Source: Diadophis punctatus similis (Eukaryota > Chordata > Lepidosauria > Squamata > Dipsadidae). Taken from it: a stretch of 64,000 nucleotides of DNA. Of this stretch, positions 1 to 10,411 are shown one piece after another (positions within the stretch are counted from its first letter, which is position 1; each line of letters opens with the position of its first letter). The notes beneath the pieces were generated by a model. That model made no database searches and was not told the origin of the DNA. It saw only the letters and a program-made list of their open reading frames with translations. The position numbers and the translations under genes were made by a program. Location: NCBI GenBank assembly GCA_023053685.1, contig JALIGW010000002.1, positions 241,136,677-241,200,676 on the forward strand. The letters run 5' to 3'.

Positions 1-2305
1 TCATTTTCCCATTAATTCATTTAAACATAAATAACATTTCTTTGCACCATGTATTTGTTATCCCCTACTAAATACTATTACTTAATATTTTAAAAATTAC
101 TCATTATTCCTCCATAACTTCAATATTCCAAATGTGTAGGTTTACTAATAATGCCAAATATTAACAATATTTAATCAATCCCTGGAGTGTATCTCAAAAT
201 CCCCACAATTTCCAATCCTTAATATTTTAAATTCACAATATACTTTAACACACTGTAAACAGGGGTGAAATCCAGAAGGTTCTGACAGGTTATGGAGAGC
301 TGGTAGAGGAAATTTTGAGTAGTCCAGATAAATGGCAAATACCACCTCTGGCTGGCCCCAGAGTGGGGTGGGAATGGAGATTTTGCAATATCCTTCCCCC
401 AGGAGTGGGGAGGGAATGGGGATTTTGCAGTATCCATCCCTTGCCACACCCACCAAGCCACGCCCACAGAACCAATAGTAAAAAAATCGATTTCACCACT
501 GACTGTAAATGTTAATAATACAATGAAATTTCCTGATCCTAAATTCCCATCTACTAGTCTTAACTTATTTTTTATATATGCTACTATTTTCCCTGCTAGT
601 ATTTTCCCATTTTATTAATATGTCTTCTCATTATCCATCATCTCTAAACCTTTCTAAAATCTTATCATTTGTTGACTTTTTTAGTCAGCCTTTTATCGCT
701 CTCTCTTGGGTTTTTATGGCTCTTTTTGGTATTTTTGTGCCTACTAAACATTGCCTTCTGAATGTCCTTTGTCTCTTTCTGCTGTATTATTTGAACACCT
801 ATCAACAAGACTTCCTTTTTTTAAAAAAAAGTTTTTCTTTTTTTTCTTTGTCTTTTTTGGGGTTTTTTTCTCTTTTCTCTCTATTCTATTATAAGCTTTT
901 GAGGAGTTATCTAATTGATTCTTACTTGTTAATCCTTTCTCTTCTTTGTTTTTAGCTTCTTGCATCTCATTTTGAGTTTCTTCTAATTTCTCATCTATTT
1001 CTTGATTATCATGTATCTCTTTCCCCCCACTTGTTGAGTGACTTCTACATTCATTTCTGTGTCTTTATTGCTCTTTAAAGATTCATTCACACTTTTTAAC
1101 ATCAAAACTATCTCTTCATGTACCTCTATCATCTGCTGAAAATCCATTTTATAACAATTAATCAAAATTACTCAGTATATTTCTGTAATTCCAATGTCTC
1201 AATATTTTAAGTCTCCTTTTATACTCTTTAAAATTCTTTAATAATTTACAACCTTAAGGTTTCCCAATATATATCTTCCCAATTGTCCAAGTTTTAAAGT
1301 CTTATTTAACTTTCCTTCTTCTTCTTTTTTCCTCTTTTCTTCTGTCACCTGTTTTCTTTTAACTCGTAGAGTGTTCTGTTGAATAACATTAATAGTCTAA
1401 ATCCAAATTAATCCACTAGGTTCCTCCAATCTTTCAATAGTCCAATAGCCAATTTTAGTAAAGTTTAGTTATTTGCAATTTAGTTCCTTTTAAAAATCTT
1501 CAGAGGGGAAGCAAAAAAAAGAAAGAAAGAAAAGAAACTCATTAAATACTCTCAAGTTATCCAAGTTGTCTTCTAGCATGAAGTCAAGGTCACATCATCT
1601 TCCAGATGTTGTTACCTCTATTCTGTGTATTAGACTTTATGTATAATGAATTCACTTTCACTAAGTGTACTGTGGCTATAGTGCTGTAGTGCTTCTTTTC
1701 TTCCAGTAGATGACACTCTTATTCCCAAATCCAGCATTAAAAAGTCTGTCAAAAACAGTTGATTATCAATAAATCCAAATAGACAAAATAATTTCTCCCA
1801 AAAATCACTTTTGAAATTGTTTAAGCTTTTTTTCAAGCTTTCTATGTTTTATAGCTTCCCTTGGGCTTCTTTCACCTCTTTATTTTTGGTATTTTTTTCT
1901 TCCGTGTGTTAATTCGCTGCTGTTTTAGGCTTAGGAGTTATCTTTTAATATTCTTGTTTTTACATCAGTTCTTTAGAATAAAAGTTGATCATTATCTCAC
2001 CCAGTTTCAATGCTCTGTCCATACACTGCTCCAGCACTAATCTTGTGCTGTCCTAGCTTTGTGACTGCCAAAAAATGGCCGTCGTCCCTGCTGCCATTCG
2101 GGAGAGATTGCTTTGGACCTAACGAGGAAATTGTGGATTCCTTGTGGTCAGCGAAGCGCCTCTCCTTCCTTCACCACCCCTACAAGGCGGCTGTGACCCC
2201 AAAGGGTCTCCAGGTAGCAGTTACATGCTGGATTTCTCCAGGCTCGGCAGAGCCCGCTATTTTCCAGCCATTCTCACCAAGATGTCAAACCAGAAGTTCC
2301 GGCAG
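1..2305 (-). mobile_element. L1-type LINE, 5' region (UTR and ORF1 start), decayed
   Basis: On the minus strand a GC-rich stretch near 2050-2305 looks like an L1 5' UTR. It is followed by an AT-rich spacer and an ORF1-like start at about 1148. Its translation is rich in E, K and N, as in the ORF1 coiled coil (motif MDFQQMIEVHEEIV). The coding sequence breaks near 1010 and resumes in another frame (740-965, ...KLEETQNEMQEAKNK). The part below about 740 is AT-rich and is assigned here only by continuity. No ORF2 is visible inside the window. Confidence 0.5.
260..501. mobile_element. hAT-like non-autonomous element, family 1
   Basis: This 242-bp element has terminal inverted repeats (CAGGGGTGAAATC at the left, GATTTCACCACTG at the right). 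It is flanked by a perfect 8-bp target-site duplication, ACTGTAAA, at 252-259 and 502-509. The 8-bp duplication and CAG..CTG ends are hallmarks of hAT transposons. There is no transposase reading frame, so it would need an enzyme in trans. It lies in AT-rich L1-like sequence and so is younger than that. Confidence 0.88.
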
Positions 2306-3379
2306 GTATTTATTTTCTATTGCATAGCTTTACGTAGCAGTTGGGAATCAATGTTACAATTGTAAGAACCATGTAACTATTCTGACAATAGTTTTATTGT
2401 ATTCTGAAAAAAACAATTAAATTAAATTCCAAATTTCCATTGCTGACTTTTCTGCAATTCATTTCACCCTGCTCAATTCTTTTACAATTTCTTTTTTTAA
2501 GTTTCTTGGTAAATATTTTTTTCCTCCACCTCTTTCTTCTTGCACACTTTTCTTTACAATGAGGGTCATTATCATGTGACACAAAGTCTCATGTATGTTG
2601 TGCTATGTATGTTGAGCTGTCCAACAACTCTGACCCTCTCATTTCCTGGGATGCTCTTCTGCCCCAGATCAGCCTTTACCCAGAGTGGATCTTATTCTTT
2701 GGAATAAGAATATTACAGGAATCTGTTTGATTCCTTCCTGTCCTCCCAGATCAAAATTCTCAGTAGAATCACAGATAACGAAGGATCTCATGAAGCAGCA
2801 GCATATGGAGAAGTCTTTTTGGGCCAAGAAGCTAAGGTCCAGTGAGAAGATGAAGAGTTAGCCTGGTAAAAAAATTGCAAGAGTGAAAAATGTTCCATAA
2901 AATTGGAAGGAGATGACCTTAACTGGTACAAGTTATCACCATTCACAATGAAGATATGGGGTCCCTTCATGCCATGTAACCCATCTTTATCACAGTGCAA
3001 AGTTTCATAAGCACAACCTACTAGTAGAGCAAAGGCCCCGATAGTAATCCTCAAAGTGAGCAAAGATTTTTCTCTTCCTATCTGCCTATTGACCTGTACG
3101 CCAGTTGTTTATGGCACTGTTTCTGTGTGGGGCATCTGATTTCATTTTGGCCTCATTGGCAGAATTTCTTCTGTGTGCTTGTGGACAACATCTATTTCCT
3201 TTAAGGTTTTAACTTTGGGCCTCATTAGTTCACACTGGATGTTTCTTTTGCTTTGGTTACTTCCCATTGGTTTTCCAAACTTTGCAGTGACAACTATGAA
3301 TGGAAGCGATAAAGAACATCCTTCACTTTCATTTTCCACATCAGTCTTAGTCCTTCCAACAAGATTTTTATGTATAGGT
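2306..3379. other. Unassigned stretch
   Basis: No gene or repeat family is recognised with confidence. The minus strand holds an open frame at 2788-3063 that begins with a hydrophobic, signal-like stretch, followed by a Cys/Gly/His-containing segment faintly like a V2R exon 1. The resemblance is too weak to annotate. Confidence 0.3.
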
Positions 3380-3880
3380 AAATTTAGACAATAGGACAGA
3401 AGGACAGGGACAGTAGGCACAGTGGTGCGCTTATGCACGCCCCTTACAGACCTCTTAGGAATGGGTGAGGTCAACTGTAGACAGTCTAAGGTTAAAGTTT
3501 TTGGGGTTTGGGGAAGAAACCACAGTGTCAGGTAGTGCATTCCAGGCATTGATCACTCTGTTGCTGAAATTGTATTTTCCGCTGTCGAGTTTCGAACGGT
3601 TTACATTGAGTTTGAATCTATTGTGTGCTCGTGTATTGTTGCAGTTGAAGCTGAAGTATTCATTGACAGGTAGGACATTGTGGCAGATGATTTTATGAAC
3701 TACATTTAGATCAGATCGAAGGCGACATAGCTCTAAGTTGTCTAAGCCCAAAATTTCAAGTCTGGTGGAATAAGGAATTCTGTTGCGAGCAGAGAAGTGG
3801 AGGACTCTTCTTGTGAAGTATTTCTGGACTCTCTCAATTGTATTAATGTCCAATATGCAGTGCGGGTTCCAGACAGGTGA
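3380..3880 (-). mobile_element. CR1/L2-superfamily LINE, ORF2 C-terminal fragment
   Basis: The minus-strand frame at 3455-3853 encodes the region after the reverse transcriptase of a non-LTR retrotransposon: IERVQKYFTRRVLHFSARN, then LEILGLDNLELCRLRSDLN, then NRVINAWNALPDTVVSSPN. The pattern 'ERVQ..FTRR...LGL..LE.RR' followed by 'FS.RVINAWN.LP' is characteristic of CR1/L2/Rex1-type LINEs. Only the 3' end is present, and the exact family is uncertain. Confidence 0.75.
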
Positions 3881-3911
3881 GCTGTATTATTCTATATTCC
3901 TCAGTATAGAT

Positions 3912-4460
3912 CAGTGATGGTGAACCTTTTTTCCTCAGGTGCCGAAAGCGCAAGCGCGTGTGCTATTGTGCACATGCGAGTGCCCACACCCATAATTCAA
4001 TGCCCCCTGCCCCCTGTGCATGCGTGCATGACCCCACCTCCCCCCCATTTCCTGACTTCCGGTGGGCCTGGTAGGCCTGTTTTTTGCCCTCCCCAGGCTC
4101 CAGAGGCTTTCTTGGAGCCTGGGGAGGGCAAAAATTGCTTCTCCCGCCCCTCCAGAGGCCCTCCAGAGGCTGGAAATGACCCATTTCCAGACTTCCGGTG
4201 AGCCCAGCAGGCCTGTTTTTCACCCTCCCCAGGCTCCAGAGGCTTCCCTGGAGCCTGGGGAGGGCAAAAATGTCCTCCCCTACCCCCAGGAGGCCCTCCG
4301 GAGGCTGAAAACACCCTCCCAGAGCCTCCGTGTGAGCCAAAAATCAGCTGGTCAGTGCACACATGAGCGCTGGAGCTGAGCTAGGTCAACAGCTTGCATG
4401 CCAGCAGATATGGCTCCGCGTGCCACTTGTGGCACGCGTGCCATAGGTTCACCATCACTG
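3912..4460. mobile_element. hAT-like non-autonomous element, family 2 (copy 1)
   Basis: Terminal inverted repeats begin CAGTGATGGTGAACCT and end AGGTTCACCATCACTG. The flanking 8-bp duplication is 7/8 identical (GTATAGAT at 3904-3911, ATATAGAT at 4461-4468). The interior is GC-rich with internal duplications of a CCTCCCCAGGCTCC motif. Two further copies are at 8137 and 62425. Open frames inside it are low-complexity and not genes. Confidence 0.87.
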
Positions 4461-4553
4461 ATATAGATCCTTCATGCCATCTCAAAAGGAGGAGTCTTAC
4501 CAAAGAGCTTTCTGTGTCCTGTGTAACATTGCCCGTTTTCTCTTCCATTCCAG

Positions 4554-5026
4554 CTTCATTCTTTCCTTTGAACCTCTCAATTTTATAATAATTCCATTGA
4601 TGGGGTATATAAGAGCTGAAGTGGTGCAGTGGTTAAATGCAGCCATTGCAGGCTGACTGCTAGTTCAACAGTTCAGCTGTTCAAATCTCACTAGGCTCAA
4701 GGTTGACTCAGCCTTCCATCCTTCCGAGGTCGGTAAAATGAGGACCCAGATTGTTGGGGGCAATATGCTGAACTCTGTAAACCGCTTAGAGAGTGCTGTA
4801 AAGCACTATGAAGCGGTATATAAGAAAAGTGCTATTGCTATTGCTATTGCTATATTTGGATGAGAATGGAGAGCTGGTAGCAGACCTGGACGTTGTGAAC
4901 ATGGTGATTTTCTCCAATCTCTCTGTTAGCAAAGTGGCAGTTGGGAGTCTAGAAAGAGTGGGATCCTTGGATTTCAAGTTGATGATGAACCAGAATGCTA
5001 TTGCAAAGATGGAAATGCTGAACAAG
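4554..5026 (+). pseudogene. V2R pseudogene A, exon 4, split by a SINE
   Basis: An acceptor (CTTCCATTCCAG) precedes a segment that aligns codon by codon with exon 4 of the intact paralogues (LHSFL, then a TGA stop, then TSQFYNNSIDGVY). The exon then resumes after the SINE as YLDENGELVADLDVVNMV and ends LNK at a GTAGGG donor. Without the SINE the exon would be close to the family size of 213 bp. Confidence 0.88.
4611..4850 (+). mobile_element. tRNA-derived SINE inserted in V2R exon 4
   Basis: The head has a polymerase III A-box-like motif (TGGTGCAGTGG) and a B-box-like motif (GTTCAAATCTC). The body contains GTAAACCGCTTAGAGAGTG, and the tail is (CTATTG)n. It is flanked by the 5-bp repeat TATAT (4606-4610 and 4851-4855), which interrupts a Tyr codon region of the V2R exon. 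It resembles the Sauria/Squam-type SINEs of reptiles; the subfamily is not determined. Confidence 0.85.
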
Positions 5027-5503
5027 GTAGGGAAAAGACTTTATTCTGCTCTTTACAAAGGTCTTTCCAAGACGATTGCAGAGTTGGAGCAGGGACAGAC
5101 TTGGGATGTCATCTCATCTTCCCATTAGATGTTCAGGCGTCTATGAGAAAAATACCCATAACTATTCCAGTTAACTGTTTATCAAAGTTCTACAAGGAAG
5201 CTAGATTTATATCATGGGACAAAGTGATTGATTTTGTCAAAGCAGAAATCCATTCAACTTTCTTTTCTGTAGGTACATTGAGAATTTAATCTAAAATTGT
5301 AGTGGGAGAAAAACAAAAGAGAAGATAAATAGGAAAACAGCAAACAACCACATCAGTTTGAGGAGCTCTAAATTTCTTGAGGCTTTGAATTTAGCAAAGC
5401 TAAACCTTGAATTGGAGATCCCCAAACTTTTCCTTTTACTTTCTTTAGGAAATAAAATAATTCATGTTCTGGATGTTATTCTTCCCCCACTCTTTCTGGC
5501 CAG

Positions 5504-5605
5504 CCCCTGCCTCCTTCCAGGTGTGTGGAAAGCTGTCCTCCTGGATTCATGAAGGTGGCTCAGAAAGGGAAGCCCATCTGCTGCTACAATTGTCATCCAT
5601 GGAAG
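5504..5605 (+). pseudogene. V2R pseudogene A, exon 5 with a 25-bp deletion
   Basis: It follows a pyrimidine-rich acceptor and encodes PLPPSRCVESCPPGFMKVAQ and then a segment with CCYNCHPW. The intact paralogues have 127 bp here and end ..[10 protein letters not shown]; this copy has 102 bp, has lost the CPEG segment, and joins straight to the GTGGGTGAC donor. Because 25 is not a multiple of three, the 7TM exon would be read out of frame. Confidence 0.88.
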
Positions 5606-6907
5606 GTGGGTGACAGCAGGAGAAAGGGGCAGACTTTGGGAAGGACCATAGATCTCCACTGAAATTCTCAATGAACATGCATTTTGAAAGGCTTGGCCAG
5701 AGTGGGCCCCACCTCTTGAGTCTTGATCAACATATACACGTATGTCATAGTGAATTATAAGAAATAATCTTGGAGGTTAATCTGGTATATAGGCCAAGAA
5801 AACTGGATAGAGTTCATGGCTAAATATACAGGATAGGTCTGGGTTGAGTATTGTGAGAGAGATGACACCTCTTGTTCTTAATCTTTTACCGCACATCTTC
5901 CATGATTTATCGACATTTGCTATTGTGAAAGTTTCCAGGTTCCAGAATATAATGATCAAACTTTGATTGGATCTTTATAGGAAGATTGATTAGATTCTTG
6001 CAAGTGTCCATGTCTGATGGGTATTTTGGGCAGCCACAGTTTCAGGTTGGAACCACCTGCCTTTAATCAAAAGATATACTACTTTGCCAAATGAGTCTCA
6101 TAGGGTGTCTTGGCTGTGATCTTCGTTCTACTTTCTGTGGGCAGGAGGAGCTGGGCAGCCTTATATAATAATCCTTTGACTGATCTATCTGTTCAGGTGG
6201 TCCCTCTTTTGGGTCAGCCTCAGGTGACTCCTATTTGTATCACCTGAGGCTGACACTCCACAGGTTCTGCTGGAGGCTCTTCTTTAAAGTCATTGTCTGA
6301 GTCTGTTCTGGCCCAGCCTTCACAAGTAGTGATAAGAGGAGGGGAGGATTCACGAGTTGGGACTGAGTCAAACTTCCTCCTTGAACTTAGGAAAGATGAC
6401 CCTCTTTCTACTTATATAAAACAGAGGAATGCATTTTGATGTCCTCACTCCATAGCTAATTCATCTTCAAGGGGACCTCCACCTAACTTTTCTTCGTCCG
6501 TGGCAAAAGTAGCATGTATCCACTTCAGCTGGCAGAAGCTACACTAAGCCATCCATCACATGAACTTCATTCCATTGTAGGCTAGATCTCATTAGTGCCT
6601 TAAAGCTTTGACAAAAATCTGGGCTCCAATTTTCAAGAGGTTCAGTAATGGACAGGTAAAATGGTGGAACTATCTTCCTTCCTTAAATCCTCCCTCCCTC
6701 CCTTCTTCTGTCTCAACAAGTTCATTGAGCAAATGGTGACATCAAAAAGTAATGTTAAAATGTTCTAGATGGAGGGAAATGAAGAAATATATTGACTTCA
6801 TCCTTATACTTCTTTATATCTAGTCACACCCCCCAAAAATATTACTGAAACAATGCATTTGATTAAAGGACATGTTAAAGGGAGATCCTACTCTTGCTCT
6901 TTTTCAG
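5606..6907 (+). other. Intron 5 of V2R pseudogene A
   Basis: No gene or interspersed repeat is recognised. A perfect 15-bp inverted repeat with a 12-base loop lies at 6213-6254. The 3' end is a good acceptor (CTCTTTTTCAG) immediately before 6908. Confidence 0.6.
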
Positions 6908-7803
6908 ATGCAGACAAATGTATCAAATGTCCTGAAGATCAACATCCAAACACCAATCGAGTTCACTGTATTCCCAAGATGAAAAGCTATCTTTCTTATA
7001 AGGAAAATCTGGGGATTATCCTGACTGCCATTGCCTTGTTCCTCTCTTTAACCACAGGCTTTGGTTTGGGGATCTTCATTAAGTTCATGGAAACACCAAT
7101 TGTCAAAGCCAACAACCGGGACCTCTCCTACATCCTCCTGGTCTCACTCCTGCTTTCCATTTTGACTTCCTTCCTCTTCATTGGTTGGCCAAGGAGGGTG
7201 ACCTGCCTCCTCCGACAAACAGCCTTCAGCATTATCTTCTCAATTGCCATTTCTTCAATCTTGGCCAAAACGATCACAGTGGTGTTAGCCTTCTTGGCCA
7301 CAAAACCAGGGAATAAAGTGCAGAGATGGTTGGGGAAGAGCTTGGCCAACTCTATTGTCCTTTCTTGTTCTGGTCTCCAAGTTGTCATCTGCTCCATCTG
7401 GTTGGGCACTTTCCCCCCATTCCCTGACTCTGACATGCACTCCCAACCTAGAGAGATCATCCTACAATGCAATGAAGGTTCTGCCACCATGTTTTATGTT
7501 GCCCTCGGGTATATGGGTTTCCTGGCTGCTGTCTGCTTCACGGTGGCTTTCCTGGCCAGGAATCTCCCTGGGGCCTTCAACGAAGCCAAGCTGATCACCT
7601 TCAGCATGCTGGTCTTCTGCAGTGTCTGGGTGTCCTTTGTGCCGGCCTACCTGAGCACCAAGGGGAAGTATATGGTCGCTGTTCAGGTCTTCTCTATTTT
7701 AGTTTCCAGTGCTGGCTTGCTGGGCTGCATCTTCAGTCCCAAGTGCTACATTATTATTTTTAGGCCAGATCTGAATACCAAAGAATATTTGATGTCAAAA
7801 TAA
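6908..7803 (+). pseudogene. V2R pseudogene A, exon 6 (open 7TM exon)
   Basis: The frame is open for 298 codons including the TAA stop. It starts with the last Cys pair of the cysteine-rich domain ([15 protein letters not shown]) and then has seven hydrophobic helices with class C signatures: [42 protein letters not shown], and [18 protein letters not shown]. The C-tail is short (NTKEYLMSK). It is colinear with exon 6 of both intact genes. It is labelled pseudogenic only because the exons before it are broken. Confidence 0.9.
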
Positions 7804-7955
7804 AATAAAATAAATGACTTGTACAAATTTATTATTTTTCAAAAATGTCATTTAGTAGGCTTGATTAACAGATTTGAACATTTAATGCTTGTTTCTTTAT
7901 TTATTAAACTTAAATGCTGCATATCGTGGCTAGAGATGACTCTAGGCAGCTTACA

Positions 7956-8618
7956 GAGCCGTGGTGGCACAGTGGTTAGAATGCAGTACTGCAGGTTAAT
8001 TCTGCTGACTGCCGGCTACCTGCAATTTGGCAGTTGGAATCTCAACATGGCTCAAGGTTAACTCAGCCTTCCATCCTTCCGAGATCGGTAAAATGGGGAC
8101 CCAGATTTTGGGGGGCAATATGTAAACCACTTAGAGCAGTGATGGCGAACCTATGGCACGCGTGCCACAGGTGGCACGCGGAGCCATATCTGCCGGCACG
8201 CGAGCAGTTGCCTTAGCTCAACTCCAGCATGCATGTGCGTGCCGGCCAGCTGATTTTTGGCTCGTGTGGAGGCTCTGTGAGGGCATTTTAGGTTTCCAGA
8301 GGGCCTCCGAGGGGGTGTTTTCGCCCTCCCCAGGCTCCAGGGAAGCCTCTGGAGCCTGGGGAGGGCGAAAAACGGGCCTACCAGGCCCACTGGAAGTCGG
8401 GAAACGGGCCATTTCCGGCCCTCAGAGGGCCTCTGCGGGGGCGGGAGAGGCCGTTTTCACCCTCCCCAGGCATTGAATTATGGGTGTGGGCACTCACATG
8501 TGTGTGACCGTGCGCACGCGTTTTCGGCACCCGAGGGAAAAAAGGTTCGCCATCACTGACTTAGAGAGTGTGGTAAAGCACTGTGAAGTGGTATGTAAGT
8601 CTAAGTGCTATTGCTATT
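7956..8618 (+). mobile_element. tRNA-derived SINE split by a hAT element
   Basis: The SINE head (GAGCCGTGGTGGCACAGTGG) starts at 7956 and reads to GTAAACCACTTAGAG. It is interrupted at 8137-8558 by a hAT element and resumes with ACTTAGAGAGTGTGGTAAAG and a CTATTG-type tail. Same family as the copies at 4611, 18337 and 60135. Confidence 0.85.
8137..8558. mobile_element. hAT-like non-autonomous element, family 2 (copy 2), nested in SINE
   Basis: Ends CAGTGATGGCGAACCT and AGGTTCGCCATCACTG, with a perfect 8-bp target duplication ACTTAGAG at 8129-8136 and 8559-8566. It lies inside the SINE at 7956-8618, which fixes the order of insertion. The interior is GC-rich with a CCTCCCCAGGCTCCAG inverted motif, as in copies 1 and 3. 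No transposase frame. Confidence 0.92.
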
Positions 8619-8625
8619 ACAACCA

Positions 8626-9120
8626 AGACAAAAGAAAACAGAAGCTTAAAATAATAAATAGTAGCACTAACATTGGTTTAAAACGGACAAACATGGGAAG
8701 GAAGGGAGCAAGATGCACATGGGGAGGATGTTTTCCTCTTATTTACTTTCCTCTATATTCCTAAAGAAAGCAATAACAATACACCAAGTCTCATTTTTAG
8801 TCACAATAGTGTGGGTAAAATCACTTTCCAGATGGAGGGGACTGTTCAGTAGGCAAATGGAGACATAAGGAATGTGGCCTTGCAGCTCACAATCACCTGT
8901 GGGAAGTTTTATCAGAACATCCCCATAGCAGCCCCTGAATCCGAAGATGCAAATGTGTCTTCTATTTATTTATTTTCATATTTTACATATCACAATATTT
9001 GTAGACAGATCTGCCACCATTTATATATATCACTACTATATTTATACAATTTATACATTATTTTATCATATTTTCTAATCCTGTGTCCTCGTCCCACACT
9101 GTTTCTTCAAATTTCTATTA
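8626..9120. other. AT-rich unassigned sequence
   Basis: No gene is seen. The stretch after about 8950 is AT-rich and is probably the 3' non-coding end of the minus-strand L1 that follows; this is inferred from position only. Confidence 0.3.
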
Positions 9121-10170
9121 TTAGTCCAGTTGTACCATTTTTCCCAAATGACGTAGTAATCTGAATTTTTTTTGTCCTCTGAGTTCAATCGTTCGTTTGT
9201 CCATTTCAGCACAGTCGTATATTTTTTTGATTATCGTACTGTCCATGGGTATATTGGTATTCTTCCAGTTTTGTGCGTACACAATTCTGGCCGCCGTAGT
9301 GATGTCGAGGATTAGATATTTGATGCTTTGGCTATATTGTCCTTTAAATATTCCCAGTAGAAAAAGTTCTGCCGTGTATTCTACTGGTGAGTCCACTATT
9401 TCCTGTAACCAGTGGTGTATCTTTATCCAATATTTTTTCGCTTTGGGACACAACCACTGTTAGGACTCTACCCATAACGATTGGGTAGACAATATATGTC
9501 TAGCTTTTAACAGAGCTATGTCTGTTTAGCTGAGGTGTTGCAGACTGCCACAAGAGGGAGCTAGAGTTCATAGCTTATTTCTCTTGGAGTCCCTCTCTGT
9601 TTGTCTTTGTCTCTGCTACTCAGTGTTCTCTGCTACTCACTAGAGCAAGACATTGTGTATGTATGCTCTGCATTTCTCTCTGTTTTGTAGTTATGTATTA
9701 TAGCTAAAATGTATTTGTACTTGATAGTATTTGGATTGTTATTATGACTATTAAGTGTATGACTTTGGACTGTTTATAGGAAAATGCTATTTCTCAAAGT
9801 AAACTTTAACTCAAGTTAGTGTATCTGTGTGTGGCTGAGTACTTATTCACAACTGATCTCAATCTAAATGTTTCTGTATGCACAACCTTGGTAACACAAG
9901 GAATACTCTGCTAATACATTAACAACCACCACATATGAAAGAAGGTGCCCTGCTCTTTTTTGCATTTCCAGCAATTCGAATTCAAATTAGAGTAGATTTT
10001 TGCCAATCGTGCTGGTGCCAAATGCCATCTATAGAACATTTTGTAGTAATTGTCTTTATATGCCGCTGATTTCATTAATTTAAAATTTCTATTCCAGATT
10101 TGCTCCCAGTCGGCCAGGTAAATACTATGTCCTATATTCTTTGCCCATGCTAACATTGGTCCCTTCACTA
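9121..10170 (-). mobile_element. L1 ORF2 C-terminal fragment, interrupted by a solo LTR
   Basis: Minus-strand frames at 9911-10168 (FYRWHLAPARLAKIYSNLN, CWKCKKEQGTFFHMWW) and 9121-9453 (CPKAKKYWIKIHHWLQEIV, ELFLLGIF, ITTAARIVYAQNWKN) are successive parts of the L1 ORF2 C-terminus. They include the Cys/His segment 'CW.C....GT..HMWW.CP'. The two parts are separated exactly by the 467-bp solo LTR at 9458-9924. Confidence 0.8.
9458..9924. mobile_element. Solo LTR (467 bp) with 5-bp target duplication
   Basis: The segment starts TGTTAGGACTC and ends TAATACATTAACA (TG...CA). It is flanked by the perfect 5-bp repeat ACCAC (9453-9457 and 9925-9929). It splits an L1 coding region cleanly. There is no internal coding sequence, so it is a solo LTR left by recombination. 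A 5-bp duplication fits Ty3/gypsy, Ty1/copia or some retrovirus-like elements. It does not resemble the copia LTR at 45087. Confidence 0.82.
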
Positions 10171-10411
10171 ATTAAGGCCATTTTTCTTTTTTTGATAACA
10201 GAAGGGCAAGAAGTAACCTGAGATTTATAATGCTATCATTTATGAATCTGTATAGATGTATCATTTTCTCCCTTTTTTGCATCATTTCCCATTTCTTTTT
10301 AGAAACGTATCCATGTTTATATATTTATTTAATAAAGAAATTTCTACAGACACTCAATTCACATGTAGGTAAGTCTGCGTGGCTTACAACTTTTAAACAT
10401 AGCAACATAAG

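Larger units (their letters stand above)
4554..7803 (+). pseudogene. Vomeronasal type-2 receptor pseudogene A (exons 4-6)
   Basis: This is the 3' half of a class C chemoreceptor of the V2R family. Exon 4 (4554-5026) closes the ligand-binding domain, exon 5 (5504-5605) is the cysteine-rich linker, and exon 6 (6908-7803) encodes the seven-helix domain. No exons 1-3 are recognisable in the 4.5 kb upstream. Three lesions are visible: an in-frame TGA at 4569-4571, a SINE inserted in exon 4 (4611-4850), and a 25-bp deletion at the 3' end of exon 5 relative to the two intact paralogues, which shifts the frame into exon 6. Exon 6 itself has no lesion, so inactivation may be recent or the exon may still be exchanged by gene conversion. 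The gene faces tail-to-tail with the minus-strand V2R gene ending at 14399. Confidence 0.9.

Noticed and set aside
2788..3063. Minus-strand frame with a signal-like start, possible V2R exon 1
   Set aside because: It lacks the PGD motif and the MKC..L block of the two real exon 1 copies, and begins without an ATG; similarity is too weak.
3914..4379. Pro/Gly-rich frames on both strands, repeated at 8151-8476 and 62419-62834
   Set aside because: They are the interior of hAT family 2 elements, with the same words in every copy.
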